A DNA stretch of 64,000 nt from Aliamphritea hakodatensis (GTDB lineage: Bacteria; Pseudomonadota; Gammaproteobacteria; Pseudomonadales; Balneatricaceae), in NCBI RefSeq assembly GCF_024347195.1, contig NZ_AP025281.1:2666001-2730000 (forward strand), given 5' to 3'. Shown in pieces: positions 22,718-31,712 of the stretch (its first letter is position 1; every line of letters starts with the position of its first letter). The position numbers and the translations under genes are program-made. A model generated the notes under the pieces. That model ran no database searches and was not told the DNA's origin. It saw only the letters and a program-made list of their open reading frames with translations.

Positions 22718-23086
22718 ATGAGTCAGATTAAAAAATCCTTTCTGCTGATAAACCGACAAGCCCCTTACGGCTCTTCAGCGGCCCGCGACGCACTTGATGT
22801 CGCGTTAACCGCATCTGTTTTTGAGCAGGATATCAGCCTGCTGTTCCTGGCGGACGGCGTCTTTCAGCTTTTGCAGGATCAGCAGCCGCAGGGAATCGGT
22901 CAGAAGAATCTCGCGGCCAATCTTTCGGCCCTGCCCATGTACGACATCGACCAGATTTTTGTGTCCGCCAGCGCACTGCAGCAACGCGGACTGAAAAAAG
23001 AACAGCTGAGCCTGCCTGCAGAATTACTGGATGACCAGCAAATAGCCACACTGATCAGCCGTCACGACCAGGTAATGAGTTTCTGA
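22718..23086 (+). CDS. tusC: Sulfurtransferase complex subunit TusC
   Basis: 122 aa DsrF-like subunit (KKSFLLINRQAPYGSSAARDALDVALTASVFEQD). No catalytic Cys, as usual for TusC; it is structural in TusBCD. 1 bp from tusB. Confidence 0.92.
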   Translation: MSQIKKSFLLINRQAPYGSSAARDALDVALTASVFEQDISLLFLADGVFQLLQDQQPQGIGQKNLAANLSALPMYDIDQIFVSASALQQRGLKKEQLSLPAELLDDQQIATLISRHDQVMSF

Positions 23087-23087
23087 A

Positions 23088-23384
23088 ATGAGTTTACATA
23101 CCCTTAATAAAGCCCCGTCCGGCAGCTCCGCCACACAGGATTGCCTTAACGCCCTGCAGGCAGGCGATGCACTGCTATTGATAGAAGACGGCGTTTATGG
23201 CGCACTTGACGCTTACAGCGCACTGTTTCAGCATGCAGAAAGCCTTGCGGTTGATTGCTACGTACTGTCAGCGGATACTGATGCCCGCGGCCTGACCACA
23301 CTCAACCCATTGTTTAAGCCTGCCTCTTACAGCACCTTTGTTGAACTTAGCTGTCAGCATCATCCTGTTGTCAGTTGGGCCTGA
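23088..23384 (+). CDS. tusB: Sulfurtransferase complex subunit TusB
   Basis: 98 aa DsrH-like subunit (LHTLNKAPSGSSATQDCLNALQAGDALLLIEDGVYGAL). It completes the TusBCD complex. Between tusC and tusE with almost no spacing. Confidence 0.92.
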   Translation: MSLHTLNKAPSGSSATQDCLNALQAGDALLLIEDGVYGALDAYSALFQHAESLAVDCYVLSADTDARGLTTLNPLFKPASYSTFVELSCQHHPVVSWA

Positions 23385-23396
23385 TTCGGAATCTAC

Positions 23397-23732
23397 ATGT
23401 CACAGTTAATCATTGATGGCCAGACCATCGAACTTGATAAAGAAGGCTACCTGCGGGACCTGAATGACTGGAACCGGTCGGTTGCCGAGCAGCTGGCCAG
23501 TACAGAAAACCTGACACTGACAGATGATCACTGGCAGGTTATCGAGATCCTGCGGGATTTCTATCACACCTATGAGCAGTCTCCGGCGATGCGGCCACTG
23601 GTAAAGGCGGTGGGTTTAAAGTTAGGCGCCGACAAAGGCAAGAGCATGTATCTGATGCAGCTTTTTCCGGGCAGCCCGGCCAAGCTTGCCAGTAAACTGG
23701 CGGGCTTACCCAAGCCAACCAACTGCCTCTGA
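23397..23732 (+). CDS. tusE: Sulfur acceptor protein TusE
   Basis: 111 aa DsrC family. It ends in GLPKPTNCL, with the penultimate Cys that accepts sulfur from TusD and hands it to MnmA. The body contains GYLRDLNDWNRSVAEQLA and EILRDFYHTYEQSPAMRPLVKAV, both family signatures. The second C-terminal Cys of dissimilatory DsrC is absent, supporting the tRNA thiolation role. Confidence 0.94.
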   Translation: MSQLIIDGQTIELDKEGYLRDLNDWNRSVAEQLASTENLTLTDDHWQVIEILRDFYHTYEQSPAMRPLVKAVGLKLGADKGKSMYLMQLFPGSPAKLASKLAGLPKPTNCL

Positions 23733-23761
23733 TCTCGGACACCTACTTTTCAGGAGCTAAT

Positions 23762-24700
23762 ATGCGTATCGCTTTTCTGGGCATCGGCCTGATGGGTCAT
23801 CCTATGGCAACCAATCTGCTGAACGCAGGATTCAGCCTCACCGTCTGGAACCGTACCGCCAGCAAAGCCCGGGCCCTGTGCCCCCATGGCGCAGAAGCTG
23901 CCGAGACACCGGCCGGCGCAGTTAAGCAGGCGGACATTGTCATTTCTATGTTGGAAAACGGCCCCATTGTTGATGACGTATTACTGCAACAGGCAGGCAT
24001 CAGCAGTTTTAAGCCCGGCGCGACAGTAATAGACATGAGTTCCATCCCACCGGAATTGGCCAAGCAGCATGCTGCCACTTTCGTGGCAGCCGGCATTAAC
24101 TACCTGGATGCCCCGGTGTCCGGCGGGACTGTCGGCGCTGCCCAGGCAACCCTGTCAATTATGGCCGGCGGCAGTAAGCAGACATTTGATGCCGTTCAAC
24201 CTGTCTTTGCTGCCCTGGGTAAATCCACCTATATCGGCCCGGCAGGTTCCGGACAACTGGCTAAATGCGCCAACCAGGCCATCGTCGGCATTACCATTGG
24301 CGCGGTCTCTGAAGCCCTGCTGCTGGCGGCGGAAGGTGGTGCGGACCCGGCGGCCGTCAGAGAAGCCCTGATGGGCGGCTTTGCCAGCAGCAGAATCCTT
24401 GAACTGCACGGCCAGCGTATGATCGACCGGCAGTTCAACCCGGGAGCAACTTCCAGAGTACAGCTCAAAGATTTACGCACGATTCTGGACACCGCCCGGG
24501 CAGAATCACTGACCCTGCCCCTCTCACAGCGGGTTTACGAGCAATATCAGGAAATGCTAAGCAAGGGCTTTGAAGACGTTGATCACAGCGGTTTATTGCT
24601 GCAGCTTGAAGCCCTGAATCAGCCCGCCCGCCTGAACGACAAGCCTACAACAGCCCCGGCGGCCACACCCAGATATGACACGGAGCACCGGGATGCCTGA
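23762..24700 (+). CDS. Tartronate semialdehyde reductase-like dehydrogenase
   Basis: 312 aa. Rossmann motif GIGLMGHPMATNLL, substrate motif DAPVSGGTVGAAQATLSIMAGG, catalytic Lys in GPAGSGQLAKCANQAIVG. A C-terminal tail of about 20 residues is low-complexity. Overlap with the hydroxypyruvate isomerase gene suggests glyoxylate-to-glycerate metabolism (GlxR-like), an inference from context. AGGAG precedes the ATG. Paralog of the gene at 16999. Confidence 0.85.
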   Translation: MRIAFLGIGLMGHPMATNLLNAGFSLTVWNRTASKARALCPHGAEAAETPAGAVKQADIVISMLENGPIVDDVLLQQAGISSFKPGATVIDMSSIPPELAKQHAATFVAAGINYLDAPVSGGTVGAAQATLSIMAGGSKQTFDAVQPVFAALGKSTYIGPAGSGQLAKCANQAIVGITIGAVSEALLLAAEGGADPAAVREALMGGFASSRILELHGQRMIDRQFNPGATSRVQLKDLRTILDTARAESLTLPLSQRVYEQYQEMLSKGFEDVDHSGLLLQLEALNQPARLNDKPTTAPAATPRYDTEHRDA

Positions 24701-25469
24701 TTTTGCCATTAATCTGAGCATGCTCTTTACCGAACTGCCACTGAAGCAACGCTTTGCCGCAGCCGCGGAGGCGGGCTTCAGAAAGGTTGAAATACAGTTC
24801 CCCTATGAACTGAGCATCGCTGAGATAAAAGAACAACTGGAACGGCATGAACTGGACCTGATTCTGATAAATGCCCCCGCCGGTAACTGGGCCACCGGAG
24901 AACGGGGCATTGCCTGCCATCCGGACAGAATAGACGAGCAACAACAAGGGGTTGCCAGAGCGATTCAGTATGCAACAGCCCTGAACTGCAAGAAAATTAA
25001 TTTGCTGGCGGGCATTACTCCCCAAAATAGTGAAAAAGACCAAGTAAAATCAACGTTTATCCGTAATCTATACAATACGGCTGTAGCATGTGATGCTGAA
25101 GGTATAAGCTTGGTCAGTGAGGCAATCAATACTCAGGATATTCCTGGCTTTTTCCTCTGCACCAGCAATCAGGCATGGCAGCTATTTGCTGAGGTTGGAC
25201 ATGCCAATCTGAAACTGCAGTTTGATATTTATCATATGCAGATTATGCAGGGGAATCTGATTCAAACCCTGCAGGAAAACATTGACCGGATTGGCCACAT
25301 ACAGTTTGCAGATGTACCTGGCCGTCACGAACCAGGTACCGGTGAAATCAATTTCACCAATGTTTTCAATGCAATTGACGCGACATCTTATGCGGGATCT
25401 GTCAGTCTTGAATATATACCACTGACCAGCACCCTGACGGGGCTCAGTTGGTTAAATCAATCAAAATAA
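24693..25469 (+). CDS. hyi: Hydroxypyruvate isomerase-like TIM barrel
   Basis: 258 aa from the ATG at 24693, which has GGAG at correct distance and overlaps the previous stop by 8 bp; the ATG at 24675 is possible. Family features: FAINLSMLFTELPLKQRFAAAAEAGFRKVEIQFPYE, LNCKKINLLAG, LKLQFDIYHMQIMQGNL and QFADVPGRHEPGTGEINF, including the metal-binding Glu/Asp/His set. It interconverts hydroxypyruvate and tartronate semialdehyde. Confidence 0.88.
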   Translation: MPDFAINLSMLFTELPLKQRFAAAAEAGFRKVEIQFPYELSIAEIKEQLERHELDLILINAPAGNWATGERGIACHPDRIDEQQQGVARAIQYATALNCKKINLLAGITPQNSEKDQVKSTFIRNLYNTAVACDAEGISLVSEAINTQDIPGFFLCTSNQAWQLFAEVGHANLKLQFDIYHMQIMQGNLIQTLQENIDRIGHIQFADVPGRHEPGTGEINFTNVFNAIDATSYAGSVSLEYIPLTSTLTGLSWLNQSK

Positions 25470-25484
25470 GGTTGTAGGTGAACT

Positions 25485-26024
25485 ATGAGTTTTGAAGAAG
25501 CCACGAAACACCTTCATGAGCTGGAGCAATTAAGTGACTCCGAACTTGAAAAAAAAGGCCAAACTCAGGAAGAAATGAAGCAATGGGCGACGTTCACAGT
25601 CGCTGAAGAGCTTTATGGCATTGATGTAATGCAGGTTAAGGAAGTACTGCGTTATACCGAAATCACCCCTGTTCCGGGTTCATTACCGGGCATTCTCGGC
25701 ATCATTAACCTGCGGGGTAATGTGGTAACAGTCATCAGCACCCGCGATCTGTTCAATCTGCCAGCCTCAGACATCAACAACGACACCCGCGTCGTGGTTG
25801 CCGAGTTTGATGAGGAAGAAGTAATCGGCATGCTGGTGGACGGCGTTGATGAGGTAATCAACCTGCCAATCAGCGAAGTCGACCGCGCACCGAATCTGGG
25901 TCGTGACGAAACCGCCCGGCATTACGTACAGGGCGTTTGCTACCGGGATGAGCAGCTTATTATCCTGCTGGATCTGGTTAAAATGCTCTCGGGCTACCGC
26001 AGCCTGAGCCCTGATTACGCTTAA
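25485..26024 (+). CDS. CheW-type chemotaxis coupling protein
   Basis: 179 aa. The CheW domain starts at about residue 33 (WATFTVAEELYGIDVMQVKEVLRYTEITPVPGSLPGILGIINLRGNVVTVISTRDLF). A 30-residue helical Glu-rich leader precedes it. It couples chemoreceptors to the CheA kinase. No cheA or cheY is nearby, but an Aer-like receptor follows. Confidence 0.9.
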   Translation: MSFEEATKHLHELEQLSDSELEKKGQTQEEMKQWATFTVAEELYGIDVMQVKEVLRYTEITPVPGSLPGILGIINLRGNVVTVISTRDLFNLPASDINNDTRVVVAEFDEEEVIGMLVDGVDEVINLPISEVDRAPNLGRDETARHYVQGVCYRDEQLIILLDLVKMLSGYRSLSPDYA

Positions 26025-26046
26025 TCAGACCCGTTTTACACCTCTG

Positions 26047-26075
26047 AACCCCTGCCCTGTGGCCAGGGGTTTTTT
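26047..26075 (+). terminator. Terminator after cheW-type gene
   Basis: AACCCCTG...CCAGGGGTT hairpin followed by T6. Confidence 0.88.
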
Positions 26076-26306
26076 ATTGCCTGAGCACAGCACTTTCCGA
26101 TGCTCTGAAAGCCTTAGCATCCGCCATTAAACTCCAATAAGACAACAAGCTGAACAGACGCTGAAATTATCATCATTTTGGTGACCATCGCTTTGCTTAT
26201 TAGTTAATCTAATATTACTCTTCCGCCATTTTCAGGCACAACAAACAGTGCATGTACATTACCCGGCAAGCCCCACCCGCCGGTGCTTTGCGAGGAGAAT
26301 ATCAGG

Positions 26307-27851
26307 TTGACCAGTAACACCGAACGCCAGTACTCAGCCGCAACCCGACTGATTTCGACCACTGATCTTGATGGTCGGATTACTTATGCTAATCAGGACT
26401 TTGTTGATGTATCCGGCTACAGCCTGAACGAGCTGGTCGGGCAACACCATAATATAGTCCGCCATAACGACATGCCAAAAGCTGCATTTGCTGATTTGTG
26501 GCAACACCTGAAACAGGATCAGCCCTGGATGGGACTGGTTAAAAACCGCTGCAAAAATGGCGACCACTACTGGGTCAGAGCCTTTGTCACGCCTATTTAT
26601 GACAGCCACGGCAGTAAAACCGGCTACCAGTCTGTCCGCACCCGCCCGAGTGATGAAGAAAAACAACTGGCAAGCAAACTCTACAAACGCCTGAACAGCG
26701 GATCCAGCGCGTCTTTTACACGGCAAAGCCTGATGGTGCGCATGGGTGCTACGCTGCTCGCAGGCCTGGCTGCAGCAGGCTCGGCAAGCTTTATACCACT
26801 GGACACAGCCAGCAAACTGTTACTGCTGACAGCAACTGCCGGTGCTGTTAGCTATGCCTCTTACCGCCTGCTGAACCCACTACAGAAATTGCTGAGCAAT
26901 GCCCGTGAAGTTTATGACAACCCCGTTGCACAACTTGCAATGACCGGCCGCATGGATGAAACGGGCGCAGTCGAACTGGCCATGCGGATGCAAAAAGCAC
27001 AGTTACGGACAATCACCGGCCGTATTGAAGACGCCATTGGTACCCTGGACAGTGTCATGCACACCACACGGGATGCGCTGATCAAAACCAGCACCGGCAT
27101 CGAACAACAGAACAATGAAACGGATATGCTCGCATCTGCCGCGGAACAGATGTCAGCAAGTGCTGATGAAATAGCTGCCAACACCCGGCAGGCCTCTGAC
27201 GAAACCCGGCGCGTAGTGACTCAGACACAGTCCGGGAAAGCGATCATCAACACCCTGCATCACAGCATCGAACAACTGGTGGCAGATGTCAGCACAGCCT
27301 CTCAGTCGTCTGAACAACTACGGAATCAGGCACAGGAAATTGGTGCAACTATAAGCATCATTGATGACATCGCCGACCAGACCAACCTGCTGTCTCTGAA
27401 CGCTGCGATCGAAGCAGCCCGTGCCGGCGAACATGGCCGCGGATTCGCCGTAGTGGCTGATGAAGTCCGGGCGCTTGCCCAACGCACTCAGGAATTCACC
27501 GGTGAGATTCACCAGACCATCGACGGCATCCAGAAACAGGTCAACATCACTGTTAATACCATGGAACAAAGCCAGCAGAAAGCCCAGACCAGCATCGGTC
27601 AGGCACTGCAGGCCAACCATGCATTTGAAGAGGTCGCGGTATCCATCGACACCATCTCCCAGGGCACTTATCAGATCGCCAGCGCGGCAGATCAACAAAG
27701 CGCTGCAGCAACGGAAGTCAGCAACAGCATCATGTCGATACGCACCGTTTCAGAACAAAGCAGCCAATCGGTCAGCCAGACAACCGATGCCAGCGAAGAA
27801 CTGGCCGCACTGGTGGCAGACCTTTCCCAGATTGTCAGCCGAACTAAATAA
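26307..27851 (+). CDS. Aer-like PAS chemoreceptor
   Basis: 514 aa from a TTG at 26307, chosen because GAGGAG lies 9 bases before it; a GTG at 26283 precedes that ribosome site. The PAS domain (about 15-120) contains DGRITYANQDFVDVSGYS and GQHHNIVRHNDMPKAAFADLW, as in Aer. A membrane hairpin at about 155-200, HAMP-like linker, then the signalling domain with tip DQTNLLSLNAAIEAARAGEHGRGFAVVADEVRALAQRT. It lacks a large periplasmic domain, fitting an internal redox/energy sensor. FAD binding is inferred from the family. Confidence 0.9.
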   Translation: MTSNTERQYSAATRLISTTDLDGRITYANQDFVDVSGYSLNELVGQHHNIVRHNDMPKAAFADLWQHLKQDQPWMGLVKNRCKNGDHYWVRAFVTPIYDSHGSKTGYQSVRTRPSDEEKQLASKLYKRLNSGSSASFTRQSLMVRMGATLLAGLAAAGSASFIPLDTASKLLLLTATAGAVSYASYRLLNPLQKLLSNAREVYDNPVAQLAMTGRMDETGAVELAMRMQKAQLRTITGRIEDAIGTLDSVMHTTRDALIKTSTGIEQQNNETDMLASAAEQMSASADEIAANTRQASDETRRVVTQTQSGKAIINTLHHSIEQLVADVSTASQSSEQLRNQAQEIGATISIIDDIADQTNLLSLNAAIEAARAGEHGRGFAVVADEVRALAQRTQEFTGEIHQTIDGIQKQVNITVNTMEQSQQKAQTSIGQALQANHAFEEVAVSIDTISQGTYQIASAADQQSAAATEVSNSIMSIRTVSEQSSQSVSQTTDASEELAALVADLSQIVSRTK

Positions 27852-27867
27852 CCACTTTAAGAAACAG

Positions 27868-27891
27868 AAACGGCCGCAACAGCGGCCGTTT
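27868..27891. terminator. Bidirectional terminator
   Basis: AAACGGCCGC-AACA-GCGGCCGTTT between the convergent Aer-like and yjbQ genes. Confidence 0.85.
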
Positions 27892-27909
27892 TAATTTCAG
27901 ATCTGCACT

Positions 27910-28326
27910 TTAGCCGCCAATATGCACTGCGATACTGCGACGATGGCTGCCATGGCGATGCTCCCAGCAAAATACGCCCTGCCAGGTTCCGAGCATCAGC
28001 CTTGCGTCCTGAACCGGCACCGACAGACTGGTAGCTGTCAGCGCCGCTTTAATATGCGCAGGCATATCATCGGCACCTTCGAAGATATGGGTGTACAGCG
28101 CGTCATTTTCCGGCACCAACCTGCTCAGCCAGCGCTCCAGGTCATGCTGAGCACTGGGATCAGCGTTCTCCTGAATACACAGACTGGCACTGGTATGCCG
28201 GATCATAATGGTACACAGGCCATCTGAGATACCACTGCGACTCACCAGCGCAGCAAGCTGATCTGTAAACTCATATAATCCCTGCCCACGGGTATTGATT
28301 TCCAGTGTTGTTACCATCTGCGTCAC
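27910..28326 (-). CDS. YjbQ family protein (UPF0047)
   Basis: 138 aa. Family motifs MIRHTSASLCIQENADPS near the middle and HGSHRRSIAVHIGG at the end, with conserved His residues likely binding metal. YjbQ has weak thiamine phosphate synthase activity in E. coli; the main function is unclear. Monocistronic. Confidence 0.88.
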   Translation of the reverse strand: MTQMVTTLEINTRGQGLYEFTDQLAALVSRSGISDGLCTIMIRHTSASLCIQENADPSAQHDLERWLSRLVPENDALYTHIFEGADDMPAHIKAALTATSLSVPVQDARLMLGTWQGVFCWEHRHGSHRRSIAVHIGG

Positions 28327-28379
28327 CTGTGCTGATATTTATCTGTGGCCAGCTTAGCCACCGGGAAAAAATAATCAAC

Positions 28380-29315
28380 TCAGGGGTCCGCTGAGCGCAG
28401 CTTTTCCAGCCAGGCAATTGCTGCAACCGTTATAACGCACCCGACAATCTGTAACGGCAACAACGCCTCATCTAACAGCAACCAGGCAAACAACAGCGTC
28501 ATTCCCGGCCCCGCCAGCGCAACACGGCTGGCCCGCTCCACACTGGCCCGGCGAATCGCTTCGTGCATCAGCAGGAACGGCACAACCGTGCATACAATTG
28601 CAATCACTACACTCCAGACAGCGCCTTCAGCGCTATAGTGCAACACAGGCCGGCCCTGCAGGCAGTAGAACGCGACCATGAACAACAGAATCAAACTGCC
28701 ACTGGCGGCTGAAAACAGTGCTGATGACATATGCCGCATAACCCGCTGACTGTACATCAGGTATGCCGCATATGACACCGCCGCCAGTAATGCCCAGGCA
28801 ATCCCTTCTGACCGATGGGCATATTCACCTGTCATGCCGTTGCCCTGCCACATAATAATCACCAGACCTGCGTATGCCAGACACAGGGCGATTATCTGCC
28901 ACCCTCCCGGTACGGAACGGTTCACAGCAGCACTGAACAGCACAACGAATACCGGGAAGGTAAACAGAATCAGCCGGGACAAGCCCGCATCAATGAGCAA
29001 CAGCGCCTGAAAATCGGCATAGGTGGCCGCAAAAAACAAACCACTGGTAATCAACAGCTGCCCCACTTGCTTTCTGGCTGACATCCCGACAGCAGCTTGC
29101 CGCCTCACTTGCTCCCTGCTTCGCTGAAAGCCATACCAGATCCAGAACAAAGGCACAGCTACCCCAAAGCGCAATAACAGCAAGACTGTTATATCCGTAC
29201 CGGAGGCATAGACAAATTTGGCAATAATCCCTTTCACCGACAGCGCCGCCGTAGCCACCATTATCATCAGCAAGGCCTGCTGCTCTGTACGTGTATTTAA
29301 TGCACTCATCGGCAC
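28380..29315 (-). CDS. EamA/DMT family transporter
   Basis: 311 aa with about ten hydrophobic helices in two repeated EamA halves (VVLFSAAVNRSV in the first, LLFAWLLLDEALLPLQIVGCVITVAAI in the second). Inner-membrane export of small metabolites; substrate unknown. Divergent from the LysR gene at 29426, which probably regulates it. Start could also be two codons downstream. Confidence 0.85.
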   Translation of the reverse strand: MPMSALNTRTEQQALLMIMVATAALSVKGIIAKFVYASGTDITVLLLLRFGVAVPLFWIWYGFQRSREQVRRQAAVGMSARKQVGQLLITSGLFFAATYADFQALLLIDAGLSRLILFTFPVFVVLFSAAVNRSVPGGWQIIALCLAYAGLVIIMWQGNGMTGEYAHRSEGIAWALLAAVSYAAYLMYSQRVMRHMSSALFSAASGSLILLFMVAFYCLQGRPVLHYSAEGAVWSVVIAIVCTVVPFLLMHEAIRRASVERASRVALAGPGMTLLFAWLLLDEALLPLQIVGCVITVAAIAWLEKLRSADP

Positions 29316-29425
29316 TCTGTCCGTATCAGTTAATCAGTACGGATATTATTTGCAGCGCCCTAATATAAGTCGATATCATACTGCTACTATCAGATATTAC
29401 ACTTATGCATATCGGAATATGCCTT

Positions 29426-30334
29426 ATGGAATCCAGACATTTACGCAGCTTTCTGCACATTGCGGAACTTGGCAGCCTCAGCCAGGCTGCTGCTCGCCTG
29501 GAACTGAGCCAACCTGCACTGAGCCGCCACTTAAAAGCCCTGGAAGATGCGGCCGGAACACGCCTGCTGCACCGTACCGGCCGCGGCGTTCAGTTAACTG
29601 ACGCGGGCCAGATCCTGGCGGACCGGGCCCGTATCATTATTGATGAGATGGAAAAGCTGAACAGCGACCTCGCCGGGTTACAGGGCGATGTACAGGGCAG
29701 CCTGAGCATAGGCTTTCCCCCAACGGCAGGCAGCCGGTTTGCCGGCCCGGTTGTAGAAGCTTTTCACCGCCGCTACCCGAACGTAAAGCTGAGGGTGATC
29801 CAACTGCTGTCAGGCGCGCTGGAAAAGGCCCTGCTGGAAAACCGTATTGATATGGGGATTTTGTACGCAGGCGCACTGAGCGCTAATCTGAATACCCAGC
29901 TTATCTGGCAGGAATCGATGCAACTGATCACACCGGCTGATGACCTGCCGATCAACCGGCAGCACCCGCAAGTACTGAGCAGTGAGATCACCCTCAGCAA
30001 GGCGCTGACACTGCCACAGATATTGCCTAACCGCCCTCACGGTCTGCGCGCCCTGCTGGAACGGGAAGCATTCCGGCACAACCTGCAACTGAATACCGTG
30101 ATAGAGGCTGAATCAATGCAGATTCAGCTTGAACTGGTACGACGGGGTCTCGGATACACCGTGATGCCTGAAGGCATCGCACTGCCGCCGGATGTGCGCA
30201 ATGTACCGATCAGCAACCCGGGGCTGCAGCGTCAGTGCCTGCTAGCCTGGTCAAAAAACCAGGCACTGAGCAACGCCGGAAGAGCTATGCAGGATATTCT
30301 GCAACAGCATATTTCAGGAAGAAATGCCGGCTGA
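29426..30334 (+). CDS. LysR-type transcriptional regulator
   Basis: 302 aa from the ATG at 29426, giving the usual HTH placement (SRHLRSFLHIAELGSLSQAAARLELSQPALSRHLKALEDAAGTRLLHRTGRGVQLTDAG). The C-terminal half is the periplasmic-binding-like effector domain. Divergent from the EamA transporter, with about 110 bp between them for a shared operator. Effector unknown. Confidence 0.9.
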   Translation: MESRHLRSFLHIAELGSLSQAAARLELSQPALSRHLKALEDAAGTRLLHRTGRGVQLTDAGQILADRARIIIDEMEKLNSDLAGLQGDVQGSLSIGFPPTAGSRFAGPVVEAFHRRYPNVKLRVIQLLSGALEKALLENRIDMGILYAGALSANLNTQLIWQESMQLITPADDLPINRQHPQVLSSEITLSKALTLPQILPNRPHGLRALLEREAFRHNLQLNTVIEAESMQIQLELVRRGLGYTVMPEGIALPPDVRNVPISNPGLQRQCLLAWSKNQALSNAGRAMQDILQQHISGRNAG

Positions 30335-30356
30335 ACCGCCGGCACAGAAAGCAGAA

Positions 30357-31133
30357 TCAGTCAGCCGCCCGGTTAAACAACCGGTGGAAGTTATCGGTAG
30401 TAATACGCGCCACATCTTCTGCGCGCAGGCCTTTAATATCAGCAATGCACTGCGCCACTTCAGCAACATAAGCCGGTTCATTTTGCTTACCCCGGTAAGG
30501 CACCGGTGCCAGATAGGGTGAATCAGTTTCAATCAGCATCTTATCCAGCGGCGTCTGTTTCACCACTTCACGCAATTCGGCAGCATTTTTGAACGTGATG
30601 ATACCGGAGAACGACAAGAGGTAATTCATATCCAGCGCCTGCCGTCCCATATCCCAGCTTTCCGTGAAGCAGTGTAAAACACCGCCCACTTCAAAATCGG
30701 CATGGTGTCTGAGAATGTCCAGCGTATCCTGACGGGCATCCCGGGTATGCACTATGACCGGAAGCTTACAGACCTTCGCCGCATCCAGATGATTAATGAA
30801 GCTTTGCTGCTGGATTTCAACAGTATCCTGCTGATAAAAATAATCCAGCCCGGTTTCCCCAAGCGCAATGATCTTCGGCAGTTCTGTTTTGGCCAGCAAC
30901 TCATCAACAGAGACCGGTGTTTCAGCGGTATTCAGTGGATGAACACCTACCGAAGCATATACCTGATCAAGCCCGGCAATCTGCTCATACATCGGCGTAA
31001 AGCTCTGCATATCAACGCTGACACACAACATTTTGCTGACCTGACGCTCTGCAGCACTCGTCAGTACACGGGAAAGGGTATCGCCAGAGGAGAAATCCAG
31101 TTTATCTAAATGGCAATGGGAATCTACAAACAT
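30357..31133 (-). CDS. tatD: TatD family metal-dependent DNase
   Basis: 258 aa TIM barrel. Metal ligands seen: DSHCHLDKLDF at the N terminus, GETGLDYFY, VHTRDA, HCFTES and ETDSPYLAPVPYRGKQNEP. This gene is usual at the end of the fab-holB cluster (ycfH-like position). 3'-5' exonuclease activity is known for relatives. Confidence 0.92.
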   Translation of the reverse strand: MFVDSHCHLDKLDFSSGDTLSRVLTSAAERQVSKMLCVSVDMQSFTPMYEQIAGLDQVYASVGVHPLNTAETPVSVDELLAKTELPKIIALGETGLDYFYQQDTVEIQQQSFINHLDAAKVCKLPVIVHTRDARQDTLDILRHHADFEVGGVLHCFTESWDMGRQALDMNYLLSFSGIITFKNAAELREVVKQTPLDKMLIETDSPYLAPVPYRGKQNEPAYVAEVAQCIADIKGLRAEDVARITTDNFHRLFNRAAD

Positions 31134-31245
31134 CGGACCTGATCACAACATGGGAAAAAAGTGCCGGCATTGTAAGACAAAAGACACAAAAAGTAAGCAG
31201 CAGAAGCATGCTTTGAACGCAGATATCAGTAGCAGCCGGGCTGCT

Positions 31246-31596
31246 CTACATCGTATCGGTACGCCGTCCGGAGTTCAGCGCACCTGTCAGGTAAGTTTCG
31301 ATCTTTCGCACCAGGGTTGAATCTTCCTGTGATAACTGAATACCGATACCGGGAATACGACCCCCCTGGGCTGCACGGGGCGTTACCCAGACAACTTTTC
31401 CTGTCACGGGAATCTTGTCACCTTCTTCCATCAGGGTCAGAAGCATAAACACTTCTTCCCCTAACTGATACGTACGCGGAGTGGGAATAAACAGGCCGCC
31501 ATTAACGATATATGGCATGTACGCCTTGTACAGATCCTCTTTCGTGTTAATCGCTAATGACAATATGCCATGGCTCATACGAGGAATTACTGACAT
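31246..31596 (-). CDS. PilZ domain protein
   Basis: 116 aa. The pattern LSLAINTKEDLYKAYMPYIVNGGLFIPT, GEEVFMLLTL, VTGKVVWVTPR and GIGIQL matches the type IV pilus PilZ branch, found directly downstream of holB in Pseudomonas. The c-di-GMP-binding RxxxR is not visible, as in that branch, so it probably acts through protein contacts in twitching motility. Confidence 0.9.
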   Translation of the reverse strand: MSVIPRMSHGILSLAINTKEDLYKAYMPYIVNGGLFIPTPRTYQLGEEVFMLLTLMEEGDKIPVTGKVVWVTPRAAQGGRIPGIGIQLSQEDSTLVRKIETYLTGALNSGRRTDTM

Positions 31597-31712
31597 CTGG
31601 CCGGAGCCTCCCTGATCTATATACTTACGCAGATACTGTCCTGTCTGATGCTGATATACAACAGCCAGCCATTGTGCTCACAGCTTACTGCATTGGCCGC
31701 CAAGATTAAAGA

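Noticed and set aside
26283..26306. GTG start for the Aer-like receptor
   Set aside because: It lies upstream of the only ribosome site (GAGGAG), which serves the TTG at 26307.
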